A DNA stretch of 64,000 bases from positions 131,501-195,500 of the forward strand of contig CM042034.1 of assembly GCA_023525975.1 (NCBI GenBank). Direction: 5' to 3'. The notes under the pieces are model-generated. The model did no database searches. It saw only the letters and a program-made list of their open reading frames with translations, and was not told the origin of the DNA. Below, in pieces: positions 1-11,000 of the stretch. Each line of letters begins with the position of its first letter. Position 1 is the first letter of the stretch. The position numbers and the translations under genes were made by a program. The stretch comes from Smallanthus sonchifolius (taxonomy: Eukaryota > Streptophyta > Magnoliopsida > Asterales > Asteraceae).

Positions 1-1855
1 CGATTCTTAGTCGGCGTTTCTTAGAGGAAAATTTATTCTTGATGGGCCCCTAATTGTTAATGAAATAATATCTTGGATCAAGAAGCAGAAAGCTAAAGTG
101 TTTATTTTGAAGATTGGCTTTGAAATAGCCTATGATAATGTCAATTGGAATTTTGTGGTGTCGGTTCTGCTTCAGATGGGCTTTCCGCCTAGATGGTGTA
201 TGTGGGTTAAAGGGATTCTCGAATCGGCGAGGTCTTCCATTCTTGTGAATGGATCTCCTACCTTTGAATTTCAATGTGGTAAAGGGATGAGACAAGGTGA
301 TCCTATATCTCCCTTCCTTTTTCTCATTGTTATGGAAGCTCTTTCGTGTATGTTTGATAAAGCTAGGGAGGAAGGAATTATTAAGGGCATTTGCACCCCT
401 AAGGGTGGGCCGGTGGTGTCTCACCTCCTTTTCGCAGACGACGCCATTATCCTTAGTGACTGGTCTGCCGCAGATATGGTTAATGTTGTGAGAATTCTTA
501 GGTGCTTTCACCTTTGCTCGGGTCTAAAAATTAATCTCTATGGTTTGGAGTGGATAGTCATCAGGTTAAGGACATGGCGCTGGTTGTGGGTTGCTTGCCG
601 GGGACGCACCCGTTTAATTACTTGGGGCTTATGGTAGGTGCGAATATGAACCGGATTTCCAATTGGAAACCGGTTTATGAAGTGTTTAGCTTGCTATTTG
701 GAAGGCTTATCTTCTATCCATTGGTGTAGGATTACTCTTATCAAGTCCGTGTTGGAAAGTCTCCCAAACTATTACTTCTATTTATATAAGACCCCCTGCA
801 AGGTGATTTCAGATTTAGAAGCCATGATCATAAGGTTTCTGTGGGGGTGGGGGAGTGAGGGTAAGAAGATGCATTGGGTTGCGTGGGACCGAGTGGAGTC
901 GCCCAAAGTTGTTGGTGGGCTCGGTCTTAGCAATCTCAGAAATAGCAACATCGCCCTCTTATCTAAGTGGGGCTGGAGGTTTAAATCGGAACAATCTAAT
1001 TTATGGAGAAAATAATTGAAGCTTTTCATTCTAGTGGGAGATGCTGGAATTGTTTCCCCACTAATAAATCGATGGAGGGGGGAGGGGTTGTGGTGCAATA
1101 TTGTGAAATTGTTGAACAACACCTTGGTTGAGAAGATTCTGTTGACTCAGTTCTTCAAAGGTATTGCTGGTAATGGTAGGGATATCTGCTTCTAGTTGGA
1201 TCCGTGGCTGGTTGATGAACCTCTTCGGCTAAAATTTCCTTCCCTTTTTCTTCTTGAAAAGTTTAAAATTTGTAAGGTCAAGGATCGCTTGATAGGGTCT
1301 GATGCCTTGAGTGGGATAGTTTGGTCTTGGAAGTACCAGCCGAATTCAAGTGAGGAGGTTGGAGAGTTATTCTAGCTCCTTGGCTTTCTTTGGGGTGTCT
1401 CGTTGACAGAGGATTTGGATAGATGGAGCTGGATGGGTAGTCCGACAGGGGAATTCTCAGTTAAATCGTTGCTTTTGTCTGGAACTGATTACAGCAACAG
1501 GTATGTCATGCAATGGTGCAGGTGGATTCCTCTAAAATGCAATATCCATGCATGGAGGGCTTAAATGAACAAAATTCCGACGGATGTGGAGCTTAGAAGA
1601 CGAGGGATTTGGATTGAAGATGTGTCGTGTCCCTTATGTAATTATGGGGAGGATTCGGTCGAGCATCTTTTTACCGCTTGTATGGTGGCGTCGGTGCTTT
1701 GGCAGCATGTTAGTGTGTGGTGTAAAGTGTCAAACATATTTGCTTTCACCTTTAGGGACCTTCTCGAGTGTCACAGATTCTTGAAGTGCTCGGATAGGTC
1801 CAAATATACAAAAAAATTATATATTTTCTCTCTTCTCTACTCACAACCATTTTAA
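1..1855 (+). mobile_element. LINE (non-LTR retrotransposon) relic, 3' half of ORF2
   Basis: This is a decayed reverse transcriptase of a plant L1-type LINE. The first open stretch (98-637) carries the RT core: a region resembling the FEKAYDNVNW block, then GMRQGDPISPFLFLIVMEAL, then the catalytic FADD box. A second stretch in another frame (677-1015) holds the LINE thumb region (TLIKSVLESLPNYY, LGLSNLRNSNIALLSKW). A third (1565-1855) holds the C-terminal zf-RVT zinc-binding segment (CPLCNYGEDSVEHLFTAC). Stops and frameshifts separate them and the 5' end lies outside the window. The aspartate expected in the first RT block (usual VDFEKA) reads IGFEIA, so the copy is dead. No poly(A) tail or target-site duplication was identified, so the right edge is approximate. 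Confidence 0.85.
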
Positions 1856-2344
1856 ACTACTTTCTAAAATATGCAAAACACACTCAGACAAATATGCAAT
1901 AACTGATGTGAATGTTCTAAGAAAACTTATGTTATTAGTTAATTCATTTAACTTACCGGCCAGGAGGTAATTTAATTTTGTTCATAAATAGATATTTAAT
2001 AAACTTGTGATCAATACAAAAAATGTTGTCTTGACAAAATAAATTTAATAAAGTAGTTTAAAAAAAATATAAACTTTACATATAAAAATTATAACATTTC
2101 ATATACACACTCACACAGTTAAAAATATTTAATTATTGAAAAATACTTTAAAAGTAAGTTGTTTTAAATACATGGATGATTGCTTAAGAGCATATATTAT
2201 TGTAAATAAATAATGATTAGGCTAATTTTGTATGTATAATATTTTTTACTTAAATAATATTGCATTGTTTGATTATTTAAAATTCCATGTATGTATATTA
2301 AAGTAATGAGTTAATAAGAGAGTTTGAAAGAACATAACACATAT
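1856..2344. other. AT-rich intergenic region
   Basis: I see no coding capacity or structured repeat here. It lies between the LINE relic and the promoter of the IDA-like gene. Confidence 0.5.
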
Positions 2345-2360
2345 CCCCCCCCCCCCCCCC
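2345..2360. repeat. Homopolymer run of 16 C
   Basis: An uninterrupted C16 tract lies about 85 bases upstream of the IDA-like start codon. Its length is the kind most exposed to sequencing or assembly error. Confidence 0.9.
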
Positions 2361-2376
2361 TTCCTTTTCCATTAAC

Positions 2377-2387
2377 ATATAATATAA
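2377..2387 (+). promoter_or_regulatory. TATA-like box of the IDA-like gene
   Basis: ATATAATATAA lies 60 bases upstream of the ATG, followed by a CT-rich stretch (CTCTCACTCCACTTTCTC) that would suit a plant transcription start. The assignment rests on position and sequence only. Confidence 0.5.
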
Positions 2388-2446
2388 CTCTCACTCCACT
2401 TTCTCATCATAAACTCAACAACACATTGAAAGAGTGAGTAGATCTG

Positions 2447-2686
2447 ATGAATCAAGTTCCATGGCGGCTATTCATGACCATCTTCTTCTTCTTCATCTTC
2501 ATGATCGTTGCCCAAACTGAATGCTCAAGAAGAAGTAGCGATGATCATGTGTACTTTCGAGTGACAGCTGGTCCAAACTCCGGCCACTTCTTCGGCTTCT
2601 TGCCTAAAAGGAAAACACCACTTCCGGCTTCTGCTCCCTCGCGAAAACACAACGACATCGGCCCTCAGACCTGGAGCCTTCCATGA
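2447..2686 (+). CDS. IDA-like (IDL) secreted signalling peptide precursor
   Basis: This 79-residue intronless precursor belongs to the INFLORESCENCE DEFICIENT IN ABSCISSION-like family, whose processed peptides act outside the cell on HAESA-type receptor kinases. Residues 1-26 form a hydrophobic signal peptide (MTIFFFFIFMIVAQTEC core). A variable spacer follows, then FFGFLPK at 48-54, then the conserved PIP motif PLPASAPSRKHN at 58-69, and a ten-residue tail. The canonical IDA motif is PIPPSAPSKRHN. The SRKHNDIG tail is closer to what I recall of the IDL6/IDL7 subgroup, which is linked to stress and defence responses rather than organ shedding. The length, single exon and near-C-terminal motif all fit the family. 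The ATG is preceded by a TATA-like box at a sensible distance. Family assignment is firm; the subgroup is inferred. Confidence 0.9.
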   Translation: MNQVPWRLFMTIFFFFIFMIVAQTECSRRSSDDHVYFRVTAGPNSGHFFGFLPKRKTPLPASAPSRKHNDIGPQTWSLP

Positions 2687-2746
2687 TCGAACCTTGCCTG
2701 GTATTTTTAGTGGCATATTTGTAATTACATGTATTAGGACCATCAC

Positions 2747-5700
2747 TTTTTAATTTGGTCGTTATATTATAGATGTGTAATTTGTGTTATAAATTAATTA
2801 ATTGCCAGAATTTTAAATGTAACAAAACCGAAATGCAAGAGTAGATCAAGTTACGTTATATGCTAAAGTGATTAGATGAATGGATTTTCTTTAAAAAATG
2901 TATATTGCATTTTAAGTCATTTTTATTAAACTTTTATCTTCATCTTTATGCTAAAAATATTTAAGTTATTATCAAAGTAAATTCCAAACTAAGTCCGGTC
3001 TAGCTAGTTTATTTAACAAATTAACTTTTATGTTCAGGATCTTATGTAAACCACTTTTTCATATGTAAATCATTAAACCAAATCTGGACCATTCATTAAT
3101 TGTTACATATTTTATTTAGTGTCTCATATTTAATTTTGACTTTTTTAAGAAAATGTGTGGTTGATATTGTTTCAAGGGTATTAAGGTAAAATATGTTATT
3201 TTTGTCTTTTTTCTAAACAAAATAAAATAAGATTTTCTTTTTAATGGCTAATATATTTTATTAATTTTATGTAAAAATCCAATAATAAATGGAGAAAATT
3301 ATTGTTTTCCTCAAAATGAAGCTATTTATATTTTTGCTTACACAAAAATAATTACATTACCTTTTTTTATCTGTTAACTCATTTTAAAAATATATAATTA
3401 TTAGGCTTAGACTAATTTTATTCCAACGTTTTCGAATTCATACTTTTTGTATTTATTACTTTTGTATCAAATATTTTTTTTAAAGGCACGTTTGTATAAA
3501 ATAATTTTGTGAAATTAATAATATTCTTGTCTAAATTAATTGCTTATACTTTATATTTATACATTTTTAATATATAAAGAAAGAATAATACGTTGTTTTG
3601 TGTAAATAAAATTAAAAATGAATGTTACGGTACACGTCGTTGTAAAACAACTGTTAAGAAAAATAAAACGAAAATATATTTTTAATATAAAAAGAAAGAA
3701 TAATACGTTGTTTTGTAAATTTAAACTATTAAAAATTATTTTCCAGTAACAAGCTGAGTTTGAGTTTAAAACTTTACTTCTGAGTTGAACTCTATGACTA
3801 GAACTTTAAACGAGACGAGCTGAGCTCGAGCTCGGTTTTACATTGTTTCATCTTTGTTGACTGTTTTAGTGTATCTTAAACAAATTATTTAAGTATTTAA
3901 AGATTTAATTAAAAATATCTAATTATTAAATAATTTAAAAACTTTAAAGTCCACAAATATATCAGGTGGTTAGGCGTTTTTATTGATTTGTATAAGGTTT
4001 TTATTGAAACTTATAAAATAATAAAACACCTTTAAAGGTTAAAGATTTTACTAACTACAGAATATCAGATTTACATGTTCCTTATAAGAATAAATTAAAT
4101 TTTATATCAAGTGAAATTTAGTAACATACGAATTTTAAATAACATAAATATAAAAAAGGTAAATGAAAAGTATTAAAATTAAATTGAAATCCATTTGAAA
4201 AATATGATACGAAGGCACGTAATAAAATAATTACATATATATAGTTATTTTGTTCTATTACATATAAGTTATATGATATTACATATATATAATGTGATAT
4301 TATATATATGTAACAATAAGATATTACATATGTGTAATATGATATTACATATATGTAGTTTTTTTTATTTTATAAAATATGAATAAATACATATATATTC
4401 ATATTATTATGTAATTGTTCATTACATATAAGACATTACTTATATGTAATATGTACAATATGTGGCTTTTTTACTAATATGTATACTTGATTACGTGGTT
4501 ATGTCTTGAACGTGTAGCTACACACATTCTATACTATTACATATATCTAATAGCTTATTACATGTATGTACTAAGTTAATGCATATATGTAATTTGTTTT
4601 AAAAAATACATTATATAAAAACTTTATTAAAGTTAAAATAAATTGGATGAAGTTAGTCTAAAGAAAACTAATTAGATTAACACATAGTTATGGAATATTT
4701 TTTTAGGAAAACTAATAAGTTTAGTTTTCAAATAAACCAAGTTATGGATTTTTTAGTTTTTTTAAATGAATAAATTTCTTGGTTTTAGGTTTTTTTTTTG
4801 CATTAAAAAGTTAGATTAACACATTTATATTCGAGTTTTAGATAAAAAGTTATTAATGTTCTAAAGAGGATGATTTTTTTTTTTAAAAAAAATTGGATAA
4901 AGTTGAAACAACCACATTTATGTTTATATTTACATATATGTAACTGTTCGTTACACATATGTAATAACTGGTGTTAAAAAAATAAAATAAAAAATTACAA
5001 TATTATATTCGAATTAAAGATAAAAAAACTCTATTTAATGGTGTAATTTTTATAAAAAAATAATATTATATAAAAAAGTTATGAATGTTTAAAAAGATGA
5101 GGGGGAAAATTGAATAGGTGAAATTTTTATTATTAAAAATTACTAGGAATGGTGCATTTACCAAATTGCCTTTTTTATTAAAAGAAATGATTAATTAGGT
5201 GTCATTTTCTTATTGGGTTATATGATTTACACATAAAAAAATGGTTTATATTTGATCCCTACCCTTAATTTTGTAAAATAAAGTTGCTTGTCAAATTATG
5301 TTAATAAAATGAAAGAGAGTATTTGTGCAATATTAAAGTAATAAAAAGGTACGGTATTCTCTGTCATGATCCATAAGTTAATTTATGATTAGAGGATATC
5401 ATAAATAGATAAATTAAAAAGAAAAATATGGATATGTCGGCACCTACGTTTATTTTTTTATTCTGGTGTAGTACTATGATGTCGAGTAATGAATTTAAGG
5501 CCATAATAACAAAGGTAAAAATGAAGATGATGTTAGAGTAATCACTAAAGAGAACTACTTTATCCTTTTTATTATTAAGTCAAGGTCATTATGTAATCAA
5601 AATGATGTTGCCATTTTATGAATTTATTTTCAATTTCTTTAGTGTATATATATACAGATGTTTATTTTAGAACCAATAACACATGAGAACTGCTAAAATC

Positions 5701-6060
5701 GTATAAAACACTTGTACGTAGTACATGAAATATAATGAAATTGGTGGGAGAGAAAATGAGACGGTTAATGAAATATAATCAAATTAGTGAGAGAGAAAAT
5801 GAGACTTATGTAATCATCTTGTGTATCACATTTAAAGAGGTAGGTATAAATGCTTTATGAGATTCTCATGGTTTTCAACATATTATTGGTTCTGAAATGA
5901 GTCCCTCCACCCACACATACACTGTGAACATTATTTTCGAAACCAATATTATGTTGAGAACCGCATAAAACACTTATATGTTTTGTTTTAAGTGTAATAC
6001 ATAAGGCGGTTATATAACCGTCTACACCATTTTCTAACAAGGATGAGATTTAAGTGGCGG
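2747..6060. other. AT-rich intergenic DNA with transposon debris
   Basis: No gene is visible in this 3.3-kb stretch. It holds a cluster of TTACATATATGTAA-like palindromes (about 4.2-5.0 kb) and a lone arm of the foldback family described at 6.07-7.27 kb (about 4995-5130). At 5700-5800 a short segment containing GAGAGAAAATGAGAC is duplicated. Confidence 0.6.
4205..4600. repeat. Cluster of TTACATAT/ATATGTAA palindromes
   Basis: Short self-complementary words (TTACATATATGTAA, ATTACATATGTGTAAT and variants) recur roughly every 20-40 bases over about 400 bases, with GATATTACATAT as the commonest phrase. A few further copies lie at 4920-4970. The same word family recurs at 31.5-32.0 kb. Confidence 0.7.
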
Positions 6061-6068
6061 AAAAAGAA

Positions 6069-7274
6069 GGTTGGAGGGGTATTTTTGTAATAATCATTTT
6101 TGTTGACTTTTTTCAAATTCCCCCTCATTTTTTAAACTTCCATAACTTTTTTATACGACATTATTTTTTGAAAAAAATTATACCATAAAATCGAACATTT
6201 TTTTCTCTTTAATTTGAGTATAATGTTGATATATAAAAAACGATGATTTAAAAAAAATCAAAATTTTTGTTGGTTTTCGATAAAACAGCACTGATAATGG
6301 AATCTGTGATGTTTTCTAGTAAACAACAGCAAACCAGCACATGAAAATATCACAACAACAAATAAACAGTACAACATAAAAACAACACAATAACAAAAAC
6401 AACATAGACAATTTTACAAAATCATAAATGTGAAATAAAAGTCATCATCTTAAAAAAAGAATGTAAGTAATTAAGTTTTGACATTCAACAACATAAAAAG
6501 AATAATGTACTTTATCTTTGCGTTTTTCGGTAACTATTGTTGTAGGGAAAAAAATATACCATAAAACATAAGAAAGTGAACTAAAAAAACTTCATGTGAA
6601 TGCTATGAAACTTGCACTAGAACTCAAAATCTAATTTGCAAATGTTTTTGTATATAATACAATCTTAAAAACGTAGTTTTGTTGTGTTAGGTTTTGTTCA
6701 TATTTGTGATGGCCTACCTGTGTTGGTTTTGCTTGTGCTAGGTTATGTTTGTGGGTTATGTTTGTGCTGGTTTTAGGATTATAACATGTCACTTCCAATT
6801 GTGTTCTTTGTTTTGTGCTGGTTCGATATACAATCTTAAAAACTTAGTTTTGTTATGCTGGTTTTGTTTGTGCTGAGTTAGCTAAGAAGAGCAAGTCACA
6901 CAATTAACCGTGTTATTTTGGTGATGTTTTATTGTAAAACAACATAATTAATTGTTATGTTTGTTGTTGTTTTATGATAAAACAGCACAATTAATAGTGC
7001 TGTTATGCAACGCATCACAGTTAATTGTGCTGTTTTACTATAAACCAACACATTTACGTAAAGTAGCACAATTTCATTAAGTGTCGATATTATTTTTACA
7101 AAAAAAATATAGCAATACAATACTCAAATTAAAGGTAAAAAAAGGCTTAATTTTATGGTGTAATTTTTTTAAAAAAATAAGGTCGTATAAAAAAGCTATG
7201 TACGTTTAAAAAAAGTGAGAGAATTTGAAAAAATGTCAACAATTGTGAGTTTTTCAAGAAAGCCCCTCCACCCC
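6069..7274. mobile_element. Foldback / MULE-like element with long inverted arms
   Basis: The left arm (about 6069-6240) and right arm (about 7100-7274) are inverted copies of each other. Each runs from a TGGAGGGG end through TTTTTTCAAATT, TTTTTTATACGAC and ACCATAAAAT to TTTAATTTGAGTAT. The roughly 850-base centre is also partly self-complementary, with repeated AAACAGCAC and GTGCTGTTTT phrases near both sides. No transposase is present. The long arms and non-coding centre suit a non-autonomous Mutator-like or foldback transposon. I could not fix a clean target-site duplication, so the ends and superfamily remain open. Confidence 0.7.
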
Positions 7275-7610
7275 TTTATTTTTCCTAGATTTAAATCTCT
7301 ACCATTGATAATCTAATTCAATGGATGAGATTACTTATGCTTCTTAGCCAAATTACACTTATATACATATACATTGCCCCTTTTTTTCCGGGAAAAAAAA
7401 TCATACAGCGAAGCATATCTCCATTTGGGCCATCTACAAGATTTTCTTTAGAGAAAATTCTTAAAATGAACATTCTACAAATATTTTTTTTTAAACAAAC
7501 TGAATTTTTAACTTTTACAAAATAAACATGCCAAAATCGTCGGATTACTACTAATTCAGACGAAATCATCAACTTACGTGTATTCACCAAAAACTTACAC
7601 GTGTATTATT

Positions 7611-7885
7611 TTCGTTCTATTTTTAAAATAATTCTGCGTTTTCGTTTTAAATTTAAAATAATCCTGCGTTTTGTTCTAATTTTAAAATAATCCGGCATGT
7701 CTGTTCTAATTTTAAAATAATCCAGCGTGTTTGTTCTAATTTCTAAATAATACGCCGTTTCGTTCTAATTTATCAGGCGTTTCGTTTTAATTTCTAAATA
7801 ATCCGGCGTTTTTGTTTTAAAAATAATCCGGCGTTTTGTTCTAATTTCAAAATAATCCGGCGTTTTCGTTCAAATTTCAAAATAA
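7611..7885. repeat. Minisatellite, about 30-bp unit, roughly nine copies
   Basis: A degenerate unit of 29-31 bases, approximately AAATAATCCGGCGTTTTGTT plus CTAATTT, is repeated in tandem. The CCGGCGTTT core stands out from the AT-rich surroundings. The array ends about 140 bases downstream of the LMBR1-like stop codon (on the gene's strand), so it may fall in or near its 3' UTR. Confidence 0.85.
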
Positions 7886-8023
7886 TGAAAAAAAATAATA
7901 TATCATTATATTACATCATCATCATGAGTTACTGAAACAACAGATAACACAAGTGCTACTTTTCAATCAGACAAAAACAGTAATCAATTCATTCATATAA
8001 CAGAAGAAGCACTTACAGCAACT

Positions 8024-11000
8024 TCAAGATGATAGTTGGAACCTGCCACTCGGTTTTTTTCTTCTCCATCCCTGAACAATCACAACCAATCATTTATTTA
8101 CCTCCTTCTGTACCCCATTTCCAAATAACAGGTTTTAAGAAACTCTATAACCACAAATCGCTTTAATAAGTTTTAAATTATTCCTAGGAAATTGAGCAAA
8201 CTCGGATCATTTTTTTTTTCACTTAATATCTAAACTAGTATGAAAAAAACTAATGATGGACAACAGAGGAGGAAAGTATTTGGTATGAATATGAGAAACT
8301 ACTTACAACGGCAGCATAATACACCAAGGTTAGGCCTGCTAGAGCGACAAATGCGATTTGGAATATGTTATACCTGCCAATCAGATGATCATAAAAGAGC
8401 ATAACATCTTATAACACACAAAAAGAATATTGTGGAAGGAAGGATGGACCTACTTGTATAAGTATTTGATTCCACGAAGAGATTGCAATGTATGACCAAA
8501 AATTTCTTGGGCAGCTGTAGCTTGAGCATAGTATGCAAATGCGGTTGAACAGAACTGAATCACACTAAACCATGAAAACACAATGATTATAAACCTACTG
8601 GACCATATAAAGAAAGAATAACTTGAAAATAAAAGGAGCTAAAAGTTTTTTTAATAGTTAAAAAGACAGTGAAAGGAATTAAGCAGCCTACCTGATGGAG
8701 CAAAGAAGAATGAGACCCACATTGAATAGGAAAGAGTTCATGAGTGTAGCCCCCCACCTGTAACACCATTTCAAAGGTTATAATAGTCAACTGAATACCA
8801 AATAATAAATGTAAAATAAAAACAAATATTATATTATTATTATAGAGAAAAAGGTACACAATTACTTCATCGGATGGATAGTGATAAACACTAGTCTCAA
8901 ACCAAGCATCATCGCCCCAGCAATTACTGCAAGTAGAAGGTAGAAGCAAAAGAATGCAAAGGCCGCGGTACCCAGAAGACCTGGTGAAGTAGTATTTGGT
9001 CAATGTAAATGTGTTTGTTCAAAGTAAACTGCATATACAAAGAAAAGGGATAGAAATAAAAAAATTACCCCAAATATCATCCAATTTTATGAAAACCTCA
9101 TTTAAGAAAGGAGAAAGTGGAGGGTCAATCAACAAATATATCACAATGTGTGCAACCCAAGCAATTGAAACAATCAACCTAGCAAGAAGAACACAGTCAG
9201 TCAGACACATTAAAACCATGAAAGAAGATTTGATTCTGATTGAACTAAGGAATTCATTTAAAATATGTAGAAATTGATCAGCATATAGCACCAACAAATG
9301 AATATAAATAGTTAATCCATAAATGATACCAGGTCCAGAAATAATCTTATTTTCATAAGGAAAATCAAATTCAACTTTATGGTAAAGTAATCATATTTTC
9401 CAAAATAAAGGTGATATCAGTTTCTTTGATTCTTCAAAACAAAATCAATGCTAAATTATACAAGCAGCATCGCATACAAAGCTCAAACCTTTGATCCAAA
9501 AAATGTAGAGATGGAAATGAGCCAAGTGGGGTGGATCACCAGAAATGAGCCAAGTGGGGCGGATTGCCAATCAGAAAAGAGTTGATCTTTTACTTAGAAA
9601 TCGACATTGTTGTTTTTAGCTTTTCTCATCTCAAAACCTCAAATACTTTAATACTGCACTCTATCAAATTACTTTAATGCAATAAAACTTCTGCAGTATA
9701 CAACCACAACAAACTTACTAATTTTGAAGTTAAAAAAAACATTTGACAACTGACACAAATCATATATTCAACCTTTAAACAAAGAGAGTAAGTAGACGAG
9801 TAGTTAAATTGTTTCGGATGATTCCTCATAGCAGTGACATGTTTATGGTTTGCTGGATGTTTTCTAACAAGTATAACTTGGTAGACAAGGGCACTACCAA
9901 TTGGAACATATAGAGTGACAAAAACAAGTTCAGTTAAAGAATCACATACTAAATATGACTCACCCAAACACTCCAAGTATAAGCTTTGCCAGATAGCCAA
10001 GAACAGTCATAGCCCAGGTGGTCTCTGCCTGAATAGATTAGATTACACGATATTTGGTGGTCAACTAGGAAAACATAAATAAAGTAAAGTAATAATTCAG
10101 AAACAATGTTACATGTTTATCACCTTTTCGCCTTGAGGGTACATCTCTTCTAAAGCCTTCACGTCATCCTCCAAAAGAAGCAACTCCTGAAAGGTAGGAA
10201 TATTCACATAACTTTGAAAATCGACTAATTATCTAACTTAAAAAGATAAACTAATTATATACATATAAGATATAGTTTCAATGTTGTGTCTCTATTTTCA
10301 CTATTCCTTACGTTTTAATCTTTCAACAGCAGAGGAAGATATCTTGGTTAGGCTAGCATATGTGTTTCAGTGTTTCCACTTTCCATACATATAAAACATT
10401 TCACAACATACTGGATTCGCTGCCTACAGATTGATTTTCGTAATTTTATGATTATAAAAGCATAAATGGCCAACATAAGCATTTTGAAGATTTATACAGG
10501 TTGGAATAGGTGAAAATGTTATATGCTTAGAACTTGAGAATATTTCTTGCATTTACAACTATGTGATTTTAAACTTCAAGAAGCTCGAACCTTTTCTAAG
10601 GCCTTCATGTTTTTACGCCATTTCCTTCCTTTTGAACCGCTTCTTTCTTCCTGATGAAGTGCATCAGCTGCCTTCTTCAATTCTCTTGCTTTTTTACCAA
10701 GTTCTGTTGCTTCCTAAACAAATAAGAAAACCAACAAAAGCATTCATTTCTAATTGAAATCATTTGCATGGCAATATGATTTATAAACAAAAGAACGTAG
10801 GGCCTACCTTGATATACTGTGATCTAGTGATCACTGCCTTTGGTCGCCTTATGAATGAAAATATAAGCCCTAAGGGGAGGCAAGCAATGCCAACTCCACC
10901 AAATATCTATCATAACAAGGCAAAGCTTTAGAATTATGCAGAAAATATTTCTTTCTGTTAGTCCTAACAGAAAGAAATACTATTACTTTCCCTGCTACAT

